64,000 nucleotides of DNA from Nesterenkonia alkaliphila (GCF_009758175.1 NZ_WRPM01000038.1:36399-100398); one strand, 5' to 3'; positions 48,408-58,354 are shown, counted from the stretch's first letter. Made by a program: numbers and translations. The notes: generated from the letters alone by a model not told the origin.

Positions 48408-49820
48408 TCAGTGCGTCAACTCGAGCGCGCTCTGGGCCAGAACCCAGTATTCCGCCTCGTGCAGCGCTATCTGCTCCGGGTCACCCATGATCTGCAGCAC
48501 CACAGTGCGGGCGGTCCCGGCTTCATCAGCTGCCCGCCAGGATCCGGCCAGCACCCCGGGGGATGCCCCGCCCTTGAAGGCCAGCTCATCCCACCACTGA
48601 CGTTCCGGCTGGATCCCGGGATTGGCCCCGAGGATCTGGCGCAGCTGCGGGTGCTCAGCTGCCTGGGCCTCCAGCAGCTCGTGCACCGCTGCGATGTCCT
48701 CCCCGGTGCCGAACCACTCCAGGCCGCGCTCCGCGCCGTCATCAGGCACCAGATCTGTCTCTGAGAGCTCCAACTCCCCGCCAGGGATGTCCTCCAAAAG
48801 CAGTGCGCGCTGCTGCGGATTAGCGGCCGAGAACTCTGCGCCGAGTTCAGGATCGGCCCAACGCAGATAGAACAGTTCGCGGGTGGTCAGGAATGGAGAC
48901 ATCAGGCTCGGGTCATGGTGCTCGGCGGCAACAACGATCTCCTCTACCGCCTGCCTGCCCACCAGGTCGATGAGCAGATCAGTGGCGGTATTGTCGCTGA
49001 CCTCAATCATCCCCTGGGCGGCCTGCTCCACGGTGATCTCATCACCGGGCTGAGCATCTGCCAGCCGCAGGGAGGAGGGCACCAGATGCTCCTCCTCCAG
49101 GGTCAGGGTCTCATCCCAGGTGACCTCACCCTCCTGCACGGCCTCCACCACTGCTGCCAGCACCCAGAGTTTGAAGACTGAGCCCATGGCGGCGGGCTCA
49201 GCATCCCCCACCCGCAACAGCTGCTCACCGTCCTCGAGCACCAGCAGCCGAGCCTCACCTGGAAGTTCCGGAAGACGCTCCTCAATCTCCTCAAGGGAGT
49301 CTGCCGGCTCCGGCGGCTCCTGTGCGGGCAGGAACAACAGCTGGAGCAGCTCCTGCTCCGAGTTGACCTCCAGCTGCAGGTCAAGGGCACCCTGCGCCCC
49401 CTCGATGCGGGTGCTGGAGAGTGTCTCCGAGCCCTGGTGGCCGGTGGCTGTCCAGGGGGAGCCGGGTCGAAGCTGTTGGTTGATGAACTCAGCCACGTCC
49501 GCCTCATCCAGCTCTTGCCGGAAAGAGTCGCTGAGCCGGCCCTGCCAGTCCTCGGCGGTGGAATCCTGCTCCGCGTTGATCACCTCAAGCACATACTCGG
49601 CGGTCTGCCCTGCCGCAGTGTCAGGAAGCTCTGCCGGCACCGGCTCCTCGGCGGCGTCCTCAGCTGCCTCCTCATCCGGGTCCTCGGCGGAGGTCTCCAC
49701 GGTCTCCGGCTCCCCGGACTCCTCCTGATCCTGCCCAGCGCAGGCAGAAAGCAGGAGCGAGAGCGCGGTGGCAGAGGTCAGTGCGGCAATGCTGAGACTG
49801 CGGGCTGCTGAATCACTCAT
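48408..49820 (-). CDS. LpqF-like lipoprotein with a beta-lactamase-fold serine hydrolase domain
   Basis: This 470-residue lipoprotein (Cys27 in LLSAC) has an acidic linker, an ORF12/Cpe-like alpha+beta domain (about 65-165) and a class A beta-lactamase-like domain (about 175-465). Its motifs are SVFK (Ser214, Lys217), SDN (275-277) and KGG (416-418) where lactamases have KTG. I see no clear Glu166 equivalent. This matches the LpqF group, whose true substrates are unknown. The gene follows the lipoprotein at 49844-50761 by 23 bp, so they form an operon. A paralogue without the N-terminal domain is at 54270-55403. Confidence 0.83.
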   Translation of the reverse strand: MSDSAARSLSIAALTSATALSLLLSACAGQDQEESGEPETVETSAEDPDEEAAEDAAEEPVPAELPDTAAGQTAEYVLEVINAEQDSTAEDWQGRLSDSFRQELDEADVAEFINQQLRPGSPWTATGHQGSETLSSTRIEGAQGALDLQLEVNSEQELLQLLFLPAQEPPEPADSLEEIEERLPELPGEARLLVLEDGEQLLRVGDAEPAAMGSVFKLWVLAAVVEAVQEGEVTWDETLTLEEEHLVPSSLRLADAQPGDEITVEQAAQGMIEVSDNTATDLLIDLVGRQAVEEIVVAAEHHDPSLMSPFLTTRELFYLRWADPELGAEFSAANPQQRALLLEDIPGGELELSETDLVPDDGAERGLEWFGTGEDIAAVHELLEAQAAEHPQLRQILGANPGIQPERQWWDELAFKGGASPGVLAGSWRAADEAGTARTVVLQIMGDPEQIALHEAEYWVLAQSALELTH

Positions 49821-49843
49821 GTCCAGGATGATGTCCCAGCGCC

Positions 49844-50761
49844 TCAGCTGAGATACTCGGCGAGGATCTGTTCCATCTCGGAATCGGAGATGACCTCGCC
49901 CTCCGGCCCTTCAGGCACATCAGTGCCTGACCAGTCGGTGAACTGCATCTCGAAGCGTTCACCACCCTCCTCACCGATCAGATAGGCCAACAGCGGCTCG
50001 GTCTCATCGGCCAGAACGGCAATCTCGATACCGTCCTCTGCATAGATCCACACCTCCTGGCCCTCGTACTCGGTGAGCTCCCCCTCGGGGAGCGGCGGGC
50101 CGGTGGTCAGATCCACGTCGATCTCGTCGAGCAGGGAATCGATATGCAACCCTGGGTCCATAAAGTCATCCGATTCGATCCACGCATCGCCATAGTCGGC
50201 GTCATACCGGGACGTGTCAAAGCTCATCCCCATGGACTCCGCCTGGGCCTCAAAGACGCGGCTGAAGAAGTCGCCGGAGACGAATCCGGCGTCCTCGAGG
50301 ATCAGCATCTGGACGTTGTGGCCACCCAAGTCCATGGTCCACAGAGTTCGCTGCGCGCCGAGGGCGCCCTCCAGGATGAAGGTGGCCTCATCCTCCATAT
50401 CCTCGAACCCCGGGCCCAGGGCATCTGCCATGCCCATCCCGGAGCCAGTGCCCTGCATCGTGACGCTGTCCTGGGCGCGCATTGCGCCCATCATGTCCTG
50501 GTAGATGTCCTCCATGGCGGGAACCTCCCCGGAGGCCTCGGGCTGGTCATCCTCCTCGGACGGCTCAGGGTCCTGGCCCTGGTCGTCTTCCTGAGCTCCG
50601 TCCTCTTCCTGGGCGGCGTCCTCCTCGGGCTCGGAGACCTCACCGAGACCCTCAGCAGGCGGGGCCGGATCGCCGCTATCGCTGCCGCAGGCAGTCAGTG
50701 CCAGCAGGGCAGCCAGACTAAGGCCGGTTGCCTTGGCCAGAGAGCCGGCTGTGATGGTCAT
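49844..50761 (-). CDS. Acidic lipoprotein, family member 3 of 3
   Basis: This 305-residue lipoprotein (LALTACGSDS) has an acidic, Gln/Glu-rich linker (about 33-75). The globular part has DSVTMQGTGSG and a C-terminal GQEVWIYAEDG ... PLLAYLIGEEGG ... QFTDWS pattern shared with the tandem pair at 42516-44412. Unlike those it lies on the minus strand, upstream of the LpqF-like hydrolase. Function is unknown. Shared sequence and location suggest a lineage-specific envelope family. Confidence 0.78.
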   Translation of the reverse strand: MTITAGSLAKATGLSLAALLALTACGSDSGDPAPPAEGLGEVSEPEEDAAQEEDGAQEDDQGQDPEPSEEDDQPEASGEVPAMEDIYQDMMGAMRAQDSVTMQGTGSGMGMADALGPGFEDMEDEATFILEGALGAQRTLWTMDLGGHNVQMLILEDAGFVSGDFFSRVFEAQAESMGMSFDTSRYDADYGDAWIESDDFMDPGLHIDSLLDEIDVDLTTGPPLPEGELTEYEGQEVWIYAEDGIEIAVLADETEPLLAYLIGEEGGERFEMQFTDWSGTDVPEGPEGEVISDSEMEQILAEYLS

Positions 50762-50782
50762 GATGAGAGTCCTCTCGTAGGT

Positions 50783-51841
50783 TCAGGCGGCTTCAGGTGT
50801 CTTCCAGCCCAGGGGCTTTGCCACATGCTCCACAATGGATTCTAGGAGATGGGCGTTGTAGTCGACCCCGAGCTGGTTGGGCACGGTCACCAGTACGGTG
50901 TCAGCCTCCTGAATCGCGGTGTCCTTGGCCAGCTCCTCAACCAGCTCATCGGGCTCGGCGGTGTAGGAACGGCCGAAGACGGCACGGGTTTTCTCATCAA
51001 TCATGCCGAAGGTGTCCGAGGAGTCCCGCTGTCCCAGGAAGTAGGCACGGTCCTGGTCGGAGACCACCGGAATGATGGAGCGGGACACTGAAACCCTGGG
51101 TTCGAACCCGTGGCCGTGCCCTGCCTCGTTCTGACGGGCCCACTCCTCCCTGAAGATCCGGATCTGCTCGGCCTGCTGGATATGCAGCGGCTGGCCCGAC
51201 TCATCATCCTTCAGGGTGGAGCTCATCAGGTTCATGCCCTTCTGCGCAGCCCAGCGGGCCGTGGCATTTGAGCCAGCACCCCACCAGATCCGCTGGCGCA
51301 GTCCCTCCGCATACGGCTCCAGCCGCAGCAACCCTGGCGGATTGGGGAACATCGGCCGTGGATTCGGTTCGGCGAAGCCCTGCCCCTGGAGCATCTGCAG
51401 GGCGACCTCAGCATGTCTGCGGCCCATCTCCGCATCGCTCTCACCTTCAGCAGGGTGGTAGCCGAAGTACCGGTAGCCCTCGATCACCTGCTCTGGGGAA
51501 CCCCGGGAGATGCCCAGCTGCAGTCGCCCCCCGGCAATCAGGTCGGCCGCCCCGGCGTCCTCGGTGAAATAGCCGGGGTTCTCGTACCGCATATCAATGA
51601 CTCCGGTACCGATCTCAATCCGCTGCGTCTTAGCGCCGATGGCAGCCAGCAGCGGGAAGGGGCTGGCCAGCTGCCGGGCAAAATGGTGCACCCGGAAGTA
51701 GGCCCCGTCCACCCCCAGCTCTTCAGCAGCCACTGCCAATTCGATGCTCTGGAGCAGTGTGTCCCTGGCCGACCGGGTCCGGGAGTGCGGGGAGGGAGTC
51801 CAGTGGCCGAAGCTGAGGAATCCGATCTTCTTCTCGCTCAT
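50783..51841 (-). CDS. LLM-class flavin-dependent oxidoreductase
   Basis: This 352-residue bacterial-luciferase-fold enzyme reads KKIGFLSFGHWTPSPHSRTR at the start and has ELGVDGAYFRVHHFARQL, GTGVIDMRYENP and GISRGSPEQVIEGYRYFGY. Such enzymes use FMN or F420; the substrate is unknown. I start at the ATG at 51841; an in-frame extension to 51958 is rich in Pro and Arg and unlike the family. It is a different subfamily from the oxidoreductase at 39764. Confidence 0.87.
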   Translation of the reverse strand: MSEKKIGFLSFGHWTPSPHSRTRSARDTLLQSIELAVAAEELGVDGAYFRVHHFARQLASPFPLLAAIGAKTQRIEIGTGVIDMRYENPGYFTEDAGAADLIAGGRLQLGISRGSPEQVIEGYRYFGYHPAEGESDAEMGRRHAEVALQMLQGQGFAEPNPRPMFPNPPGLLRLEPYAEGLRQRIWWGAGSNATARWAAQKGMNLMSSTLKDDESGQPLHIQQAEQIRIFREEWARQNEAGHGHGFEPRVSVSRSIIPVVSDQDRAYFLGQRDSSDTFGMIDEKTRAVFGRSYTAEPDELVEELAKDTAIQEADTVLVTVPNQLGVDYNAHLLESIVEHVAKPLGWKTPEAA

Positions 51842-51920
51842 GCTCACCACAACCTGTGCGCTGGCCACGGCATTCCGCCCTGTGACCTGTCCGGCTGGGT
51901 GCCCTGGTCCACGGGGTGTC

Positions 51921-52868
51921 TCAGTCCGCGGCTGCCCGCTCGGCGCTGAGCACAACATTCTGCAGCAGCTCGACCCGGGTCATCGGGCCCACCCCTCCCG
52001 GGTTCGGGGAGTACCAGCTGGCCTTGGCCTCGATACCGGGGCCGAAGTCCCCATAGGTGATGAACTTGCCGGGCCGTTCCGGGTTCGGCTCCCGGGTCAC
52101 TCCCACATCGAGGGCGATCACTCCGTCCTTCAGATCCGCCGGGTCGATCATGTGCTTGACACCGGCTGCACCCACGACGACGTCTGCCTCACCCAGGTGC
52201 CGGGCCAGATCCTCAGTGCCGGTATGGCAGAGAGTCACTGTGGCGTTGACCGCACGCCGGGTCAGCAGCAGGCCGATGGGGCGGCCGATGGTCACTCCGC
52301 GGCCCACCACCACCACATGCTTGCCCTTCAGATCGATCCCGTAGTGGGCCAGCAGGTCCACGCAGCCTTTGGGGGTGCAGGGTAGGGGAGAGGTCAGCTC
52401 CTCATTGACCCCTGCCACCAGCCGCCCCAGGTTCATCGGGTGCAGACCGTCGGCATCCTTGTCCGGGTCGATGGCCTCCAACACCTTCTGCTGGTCCAGG
52501 TGGGCAGGCAGCGGGAGCTGGACGATATAGCCGGTGCAGGCGTCGTCGTTGTTGAGCCGCTGCAGCTCAGCCAGCAGCTCTTCCTCTGAGACGTCCTCGG
52601 GCAGCTCCACCTGGATGGACTCGATACCCACCTGCTTGCAGTCCCGGTGCTTGCCGGCCACATAGGACTGGCTGGCCGGATCCGAGCCCACCAGCACAGT
52701 GCCCAGGCCAGGCGTGATTCCCCGGGAGCGCAGGGCTGCCACTCGTTCGGCGAGATCGGTTTTGATGGCCTTGGCCGTGGCCCGGCCGTCAAGGATCTGT
52801 GCGGTGCTGTGCTGTGTGGTGCTGTGCTGAGCAGTATCGTTCTGTGCAGGCATGAGGCTCCGGCTCAC
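51921..52868 (-). CDS. folD: Methylenetetrahydrofolate dehydrogenase/cyclohydrolase
   Basis: This 315-residue bifunctional enzyme interconverts 5,10-methylene- and 10-formyl-tetrahydrofolate. The catalytic motif [10 protein letters not shown] has the Tyr and Lys pair; the NADP site reads [14 protein letters not shown] and the C-terminus [10 protein letters not shown]. The GTG at 52868 overlaps the glyA stop by 4 bp; an ATG at 52853 is a possible alternative. The N-terminus carries a repeated HST(T/A)Q segment made by a 12-bp direct repeat with 15-bp period. glyA-folD coupling makes one-carbon units for purH. Confidence 0.95.
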   Translation of the reverse strand: MSRSLMPAQNDTAQHSTTQHSTAQILDGRATAKAIKTDLAERVAALRSRGITPGLGTVLVGSDPASQSYVAGKHRDCKQVGIESIQVELPEDVSEEELLAELQRLNNDDACTGYIVQLPLPAHLDQQKVLEAIDPDKDADGLHPMNLGRLVAGVNEELTSPLPCTPKGCVDLLAHYGIDLKGKHVVVVGRGVTIGRPIGLLLTRRAVNATVTLCHTGTEDLARHLGEADVVVGAAGVKHMIDPADLKDGVIALDVGVTREPNPERPGKFITYGDFGPGIEAKASWYSPNPGGVGPMTRVELLQNVVLSAERAAAD

Positions 52869-54136
52869 CAGCTCTCGAGACCCTCGTACAGCGGGAAGCC
52901 TTCAGCCAGGGTGGCCACCCGGGTCTTCAGCGACTCGGTATCGGCACCGGGCTTGAGCGCCTCCGCGATGATGTCGGCCACCTCGCGGAACTCGGCCTCA
53001 CCGAAGCCTCGGGAGGCCAGGGCAGGGGTGCCGATGCGCAGCCCCGAGGTGACCATGGGCGGGCGCGGATCATCGGGGACCGCATTGCGGTTGACCGTGA
53101 TGCCCACCTCGTGCAGCAGGTCCTCGGCCTGTTTGCCGTCCAGTTCGGAGTTGCGCAGATCCACCAGCACCAGGTGCACATCTGTGCCCCCGGTCAGCAC
53201 CGAGACTCCGGCCTCGGCGACGTCGGCGGCCACCAGGCGCTCTGCCAGAATCTTGGCGCCCTCCACTGTGCGCTGCTGCTTGAGCCTGAAGTCCTCACCG
53301 GCGGCGATCTTGAACGCCACCGCCTTGGCCGCAATCACATGCATCAGGGGGCCGCCCTGCTGGCCGGGGAAGACCGCAGAATTGATCTTCTTCTTATGCT
53401 CCTCCTTGCACAGGATGATCCCTGAGCGCGGACCGGCCAAGGTCTTGTGCACAGTGGAGGTCACCACATCGGCGTAGGGCACCGGGTTGGGGTGCAGGCC
53501 CGCCGCCACCAGCCCGGCGAAGTGTGCCATATCCACCCAGAAGATAGCTCCGACCTCATCGGCAATCTCCCGGAAGGCGGCGAAGTCCAGCTGCCGGGGA
53601 TAGGCGGACCACCCGGCCACAATCATCTGCGGCTTCTCCGCGAGAGCCTGCTCGCGGACCTGGTCCATATCGATCACCCCGGTCTCCGGGTCCACCCCGT
53701 AGGCGGCGATCTCATAGAACTTGCCCGAGTGGTTCAGCTTCATGCCGTGGGTCAGGTGACCGCCGTGGGCCAGCGAGAGGCCCATCAGCTTGTCCCCGGG
53801 CTTGAGGAAAGCGGTCATCACCGCCACATTCGCCTGCGCCCCGGCATGGGGCTGCACGTTTGCGTGGTCTGCGCCGAAGAGCGCTTTGGCCCGCTCGATG
53901 GCCAGGTTCTCGGCGACATCCACAAACTCGCAGCCGCCGTAGTAGCGCCGGCCGGGGTAGCCCTCAGCGTACTTGTTGGTCAGCACCGAGCCTTGGGCCT
54001 CAAGCACTGCCCGCGGCACAAAGTTCTCACTGGCGATCATCTCCAGGGTGCCCCGCTGGCGGCCAAGTTCATCAGCCACCGCCTGGGCGATCTCTGGATC
54101 CACCTCGGACAGCGGAAGAGCATTGATATCGGTCAA
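52865..54136 (-). CDS. glyA: Serine hydroxymethyltransferase
   Basis: This 423-residue PLP enzyme converts serine and tetrahydrofolate to glycine and methylene-tetrahydrofolate. The PLP lysine lies in [40 protein letters not shown] and HGGHLTHG are characteristic. It starts at a TTG with AGGAGG upstream. It heads an operon with folD. It faces the beta-lactamase-like gene across a 133-bp gap. Confidence 0.97.
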   Translation of the reverse strand: MTDINALPLSEVDPEIAQAVADELGRQRGTLEMIASENFVPRAVLEAQGSVLTNKYAEGYPGRRYYGGCEFVDVAENLAIERAKALFGADHANVQPHAGAQANVAVMTAFLKPGDKLMGLSLAHGGHLTHGMKLNHSGKFYEIAAYGVDPETGVIDMDQVREQALAEKPQMIVAGWSAYPRQLDFAAFREIADEVGAIFWVDMAHFAGLVAAGLHPNPVPYADVVTSTVHKTLAGPRSGIILCKEEHKKKINSAVFPGQQGGPLMHVIAAKAVAFKIAAGEDFRLKQQRTVEGAKILAERLVAADVAEAGVSVLTGGTDVHLVLVDLRNSELDGKQAEDLLHEVGITVNRNAVPDDPRPPMVTSGLRIGTPALASRGFGEAEFREVADIIAEALKPGADTESLKTRVATLAEGFPLYEGLESW

Positions 54137-54255
54137 GAGAGCCTCCTGTGGTGCGGTGCTGATGTCATCAGATATGCCTCAGTGCAGTCTATCCCCCAGT
54201 AGGCGGTCGTCAGTGGCCATGCCGGGCACCCTGGCACAGCGGCGTCCAGAGGCGT

Positions 54256-54261
54256 TAGTCT
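54256..54261 (+). promoter_or_regulatory. -10 box TAGTCT of a likely leaderless transcript
   Basis: TAGTCT ends eight bases before the GTG at 54270. No Shine-Dalgarno is present. Confidence 0.5.
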
Positions 54262-54269
54262 CATCGGTT

Positions 54270-55403
54270 GTGACCGACTCCCGCCGGCTTCCTGCCGCTG
54301 CTGCGCTGACTCTGCTTGTCCTGACCTCCTGTGCAGAGGACGGCCCCCAGCGAGGGAACCAGTTCCTGCCCCTGGAGGGGGATTCGGCAGACTCCGGTCC
54401 GCTGGACGGGGGAACCCAGAACGACGACGCCGCGGCAGAGGGTGCCGAGGAGGACATCCTGGAACCGGCAGCGGGCTTCGAGGAGATCGCCCAGCGGCTG
54501 GAAGCCCTGCCCGGAGAGGTGGAGGCACTGGTGTTGGAGGATGAGCAGGCGCTGCTGCAGCTGGGACGTCAGGAGGCTGCGCCGCTGGCCTCAGTGGCCA
54601 AGCTCTATGTGCTGGCTGCCCTGGTGGATGCCGTGGACTCCGGCGAGGTGGGATGGCAGGACACCATGACCCTTGCCGAGGAGCACCGCAGTCTGCCTGC
54701 TGGGACGCTGCAGGACCAGGCTGAGGGCTACACCACCAGTGTGCACGATGTGGCGATCCGCACCATCTCAATCAGTGACAATACTGGCACCGATATGCTC
54801 CTGGACCTGCTGGGACGCGCGAGGGTGGAGCAGGCGGCGGCCGACTACGGGCACCACGAGCCTCAGCTGCTGCAGCCGTTCCTCAGCACCCGGGAGATGT
54901 TTCAGCTGCGCTGGGGCTATCCCGAGCTCGGTGCGGGCTGGGAGCAGCTCCAGGAGGCGGAGCGCCGCGAGGTCCTGGAGGAGGTGGCTGAGCGGCCGCT
55001 GGAGCTGGATCCACTGGATCCCACCGGAGAGGATCTGGACTTCGGCATCGACTGGTACGCCTCCGCGCAGGACATTGCCCAGCTGCACCAGGCGCTGGCA
55101 GCCCGCGAGCAGGACCACCCCGAGCTGCGCGCGGTGCTGACAACGAGTCCGGGCCTGCCTGAGCCGGTGGAGGATCCCTGGTGGGACTGGCTCTCCTTCA
55201 AGGGCGGCGGACTCCCCGGGGTGGCAACCGCTACCTGGCACGCTATGGGACCCGAGGGTGCCGAGCGGACGGTGGTCCTGCTGCTGCGCACCGAGGACAC
55301 GGAGAACATCGCCGAGCACCGCGCCGAGCTGCGCTCCCTGGGCCTGGACGCCCTGATCACCGGCACCGACACCCAACGCCAGGAGAACGAGGACAGTGGG
55401 TGA
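54270..55403 (+). CDS. Beta-lactamase-fold serine hydrolase lipoprotein
   Basis: This 377-residue lipoprotein (Cys21 in VLTSC) has an acidic linker and one class A beta-lactamase-like domain with SVAK (Ser108, Lys111), SDN (169-171) and KGG (311-313). It aligns by eye with the second domain of the protein at 48408-49820, including FLSTREMFQLRWGYPELG against FLTTRELFYLRWADPELG, but lacks its N-terminal domain. The GTG at 54270 has a -10 box eight bases upstream; earlier in-frame starts are antisense to glyA. Antibiotic hydrolysis is possible but not implied; KGG and the missing Glu166 equivalent suggest another substrate. Confidence 0.82.
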   Translation: MTDSRRLPAAAALTLLVLTSCAEDGPQRGNQFLPLEGDSADSGPLDGGTQNDDAAAEGAEEDILEPAAGFEEIAQRLEALPGEVEALVLEDEQALLQLGRQEAAPLASVAKLYVLAALVDAVDSGEVGWQDTMTLAEEHRSLPAGTLQDQAEGYTTSVHDVAIRTISISDNTGTDMLLDLLGRARVEQAAADYGHHEPQLLQPFLSTREMFQLRWGYPELGAGWEQLQEAERREVLEEVAERPLELDPLDPTGEDLDFGIDWYASAQDIAQLHQALAAREQDHPELRAVLTTSPGLPEPVEDPWWDWLSFKGGGLPGVATATWHAMGPEGAERTVVLLLRTEDTENIAEHRAELRSLGLDALITGTDTQRQENEDSG

Positions 55404-55474
55404 GGTCGGGAGCTTGGTGATCCGGCCGACTTCAGGCGCGAAAGCCGGCGCCGCTGCAGCCGGTCGGGACCAGC

Positions 55475-57256
55475 TCAGCGCAGGAAGAGGGCTTTCATGC
55501 GATAAGCGGCCAGAGTGCCGCCGGCGATCACCATCACCAGGAAGTAGCTGATGTGCACCAGGGTCAGGCTGCTGAAGTTCCAGAACGCAATATCGCGCAT
55601 CAGCTCCACCCCGTGCCACAGCGGCAGCGCCTGAATCACCCACTGGACCCCGGTGGGGTAGACATCGATGGGGAACAGCGTGGCGGAGAACAGGAACATC
55701 GGGACCAGTACCATCATCATCCAGTCCATCTGCTGGAATCGCTTCATGAAGCTGGTGAGGGCCATTCCTATGCAGGCGAAGCCAAGAGCGATGAACATCG
55801 CAGTGATCCACATCAGCACCGCCGAGAGCGGGCTGACCAGTCCTGCCGCCATCAGCACACCCAGGAACCCGAGTGCATAAATACCGCCGCGGAACAGGGC
55901 CAAGCAGATCTCGCCGATGGCCACATCCACCGGTCCCAACGAAGTCTGCATCATGGTCTGGTACAGCTTGGTGATCTTCAGCTTGAAGAATACGTTCCAG
56001 GTGGAGTCGAACACCGCGCCGTTCATCGCCGAGACCGCCAGCAGGGCCGGGGCGATGAACGCCGCGTAGCTGATCGTGTCCTGACCGGCCAGACCCGCCT
56101 GCTCAGCCTCGATCCCTGAGATCATGGGGGAGACTCCGAGCCCGAAGCTGGTCAGGAACAGCACCGGCTCCAGGAAACCAGAGATGAAGATGATGCCCCG
56201 GTTGTTCCGAATCGCGGAGAGTCCGCGGGTGAACACCGCGCGGATATTGCCGGAGTAGTAGTTGGCGCCCAGCCCGCGGCGGAAGTTCACCAGGGGCACA
56301 CCCTCGCTGCGCTGGTAGCTGCCGGCTGCTGACTCCCGTGCGTCCTGTTTGCTTTGCCTGCGCTTATCAGCCTTCAGCCCCGGGACGCGGCCCCGCCACT
56401 CGTCATAGCCCAGCCTGCGGATGAAGACCCGCCGCACCGCAAGCCAGGCGATGACCACCACAGTGCACAGGTAGCCGATATGCACCAGCAGCAGCCACAG
56501 CGGGGTGGGCTGGCCGAACGCGACTACCCGGCCCAGCTCGTTGGCATGCCAGATCGGTGAGATCCAGCCGATGACCTGCAGGAACTGCGGGAGGTTGGTC
56601 AGCGGGTAGAAGGTCCCGGAGAACAGGAACAGCGGCATGATCACGAACCGCTGGATGATGGCAGCATGACCCTTCTCATCGCGCAGAGTGGAGATATAGG
56701 CCATGATCGGCAGACCAATGGCCAGTCCGCCCAGCACGGCGGCAAAGAGCATCAGCACCGCTGTTGGCGAGCTCAATGCTCCGAAGGCAAAGAGCACTGC
56801 GGTAAAGATCAGGGCATGCACCGCGAACCGGCAGCTCACCCCGAGGATATGGCCCAGTGCAATCTGCTGCGGAGTCAGCGAGGTGGCTTGAGCTCCGTAG
56901 TATTTGCGCCGCCACTTGAAGCCCTCCATGACCGGGAAGGTGAACTCAATGCCGGCGGTCATCGCCACTGTGGAGGCCAGGATGGCCGGGGCGATGTACA
57001 TCAGGTAGCTCTCGGCACCGTAGGCGGAGAAGTCGGTCTCCGCGCCCACCAGCACGCCCAGTCCCAGCCCCATGGCCAGGACGTACATGATCGGCTGGAA
57101 GGTGGAGGAGAACAGGATCACCCCGCCGTAGGCGCGCATCGAGCGCAGTGTGGCCTCTGCTTGGTAGAACGCGCCCCACCGTTTGGTGCGCGCCACCAGC
57201 GCCCCTTTATCGGCGGCCGGGGAGGGCCGCGGCGTCGTCGTCTGTGTACTAGTCAA
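55475..57256 (-). CDS. ABC-2 type exporter permease, two permease domains fused
   Basis: This 593-residue protein contains two consecutive six-helix ABC-2 (DrrB/NodJ-like) permease units (about 25-285 and 330-590) joined by a basic cytosolic linker (KADKRRQSKQDARES). The units repeat MYIAPAILAST against FIAPALLAVSA and LFLFSGTFYPL against MFLFSATLFPI, so one polypeptide can form the whole pore. It starts at a TTG overlapping the ATPase gene by 8 bp. Such exporters move drugs, lipids or glycans; the cargo is unknown. Confidence 0.88.
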   Translation of the reverse strand: MTSTQTTTPRPSPAADKGALVARTKRWGAFYQAEATLRSMRAYGGVILFSSTFQPIMYVLAMGLGLGVLVGAETDFSAYGAESYLMYIAPAILASTVAMTAGIEFTFPVMEGFKWRRKYYGAQATSLTPQQIALGHILGVSCRFAVHALIFTAVLFAFGALSSPTAVLMLFAAVLGGLAIGLPIMAYISTLRDEKGHAAIIQRFVIMPLFLFSGTFYPLTNLPQFLQVIGWISPIWHANELGRVVAFGQPTPLWLLLVHIGYLCTVVVIAWLAVRRVFIRRLGYDEWRGRVPGLKADKRRQSKQDARESAAGSYQRSEGVPLVNFRRGLGANYYSGNIRAVFTRGLSAIRNNRGIIFISGFLEPVLFLTSFGLGVSPMISGIEAEQAGLAGQDTISYAAFIAPALLAVSAMNGAVFDSTWNVFFKLKITKLYQTMMQTSLGPVDVAIGEICLALFRGGIYALGFLGVLMAAGLVSPLSAVLMWITAMFIALGFACIGMALTSFMKRFQQMDWMMMVLVPMFLFSATLFPIDVYPTGVQWVIQALPLWHGVELMRDIAFWNFSSLTLVHISYFLVMVIAGGTLAAYRMKALFLR

Positions 57257-58316
57257 TGAGGGATCGTCCTGTCAGTCTCAGGAAGACATCCTCCAGGGAG
57301 GAGCGGCGGACCAGCGAGGTCATCGGCCGGTGGCCGGCGGCATGGATCTTCTCCATGGCTGCTTCGGCCTGCTCGGCGTAGACCAGCAGCCGGTCAGGCA
57401 GTACCTCAATATGGCTGAAGCCCACTTCCCCAGTGCCGGTGGGAACCGCGACATCAGGGACCCGTGCGGAGCCGTAAGGGTCCGTGCGGGCCATGTCACG
57501 GCCGGTGTTGGTCAGCAGCTCCTCGAGGGTTTTGGCCTGCTCCGCGTTGCGGTCCATGCCGAAGCGCAGCTCCAGCACCTCGCGGGTGGAGTGCTCGCGG
57601 ATCAGCCCGGCCGGGGAGCCCTCGGCCATGATGGTGCCGTGGTCGACCACCACCAGCCGGTCGCAGAGCTGCTCGGCCTCGTCCATATGGTGGGTGGTCA
57701 GCACTAGCGTGGTGCCGGACTCCTTGAGCCGGAACAACCGGTCCCAGAGCACGTGCCGGGCCTGCGGGTCCAGCCCAGTGGTGGGTTCGTCCAGCAGCAG
57801 TACCTCCGGCTCATTGACCAGTGCGCGGGCGATGGTCAGCCGCCGCTTCATGCCCCCGGAGAGGTCCTCCACCCTGGAGTTGGCCTTATGCTCCAGCTGG
57901 GCGAAGGTCAGCAGCTCATCAGCCTTGGCCAGCAGGTAGCGCCGCGGCAGGCCGAAGTAGCGGCCGTACATAATGATGTTCTCCCGGACGGTGAGTTCCT
58001 CGTCCAAGTTGTCCTGCTGCGGGATCACGCCGAGTCTGGCCCGGACCTCCGGTCCCTGCTGCTCAGGGTCCAGGCCGGCCACCAGCATCTGCCCGGAGGT
58101 CCGCGAGGCTACTGCGGCAATCATCCGCATAGTGGTGGATTTGCCGGCCCCGTTGGGGCCCAGCAGGCCGAAAGACTCGCCACGGGTCACACTGAAGCTG
58201 ATGCCGTCCACCGCGGTGAAGTCGCCGTACTTCTTGACCAGATCCTGGGCATGGATAGCTGCGGCTGAGACAGTCTCGGAGGGCGCACTGGAGGCCAGTG
58301 CAGTCGTAATGGGCAT
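57249..58316 (-). CDS. ABC exporter ATP-binding protein (DrrA/NodI-like)
   Basis: This 355-residue ATPase has Walker A GPNGAGKST, Q-loop VIPQQDNLDEELTV, signature LSGGMKRR, Walker B LLLDEPTTGLD and the switch His in TTHHMDEAE, plus a C-terminal DrrA-type extension. It pairs with the fused permease. The ATG at 58316 has TAAACT (minus, 58324-58329) seven bases upstream and no Shine-Dalgarno, so the message is probably leaderless. An inverted repeat (58339-58354) lies just upstream. Confidence 0.93.
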   Translation of the reverse strand: MPITTALASSAPSETVSAAAIHAQDLVKKYGDFTAVDGISFSVTRGESFGLLGPNGAGKSTTMRMIAAVASRTSGQMLVAGLDPEQQGPEVRARLGVIPQQDNLDEELTVRENIIMYGRYFGLPRRYLLAKADELLTFAQLEHKANSRVEDLSGGMKRRLTIARALVNEPEVLLLDEPTTGLDPQARHVLWDRLFRLKESGTTLVLTTHHMDEAEQLCDRLVVVDHGTIMAEGSPAGLIREHSTREVLELRFGMDRNAEQAKTLEELLTNTGRDMARTDPYGSARVPDVAVPTGTGEVGFSHIEVLPDRLLVYAEQAEAAMEKIHAAGHRPMTSLVRRSSLEDVFLRLTGRSLID

Positions 58317-58323
58317 GCCGAAC

Positions 58324-58329
58324 AGTTTA
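58324..58329 (-). promoter_or_regulatory. -10 box TAAACT of a likely leaderless ABC transcript
   Basis: Minus-strand TAAACT is seven bases before the ATG at 58316. Confidence 0.5.
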
Positions 58330-58338
58330 CACCTACAA

Positions 58339-58354
58339 CTAGCTATGTTGCTAG
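58339..58354. promoter_or_regulatory. Inverted repeat CTAGC-N6-GCTAG (operator candidate)
   Basis: CTAGC, TATGTT, GCTAG lies across the expected -35 area of the DrrA-like gene. No regulator gene is adjacent. Confidence 0.55.
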
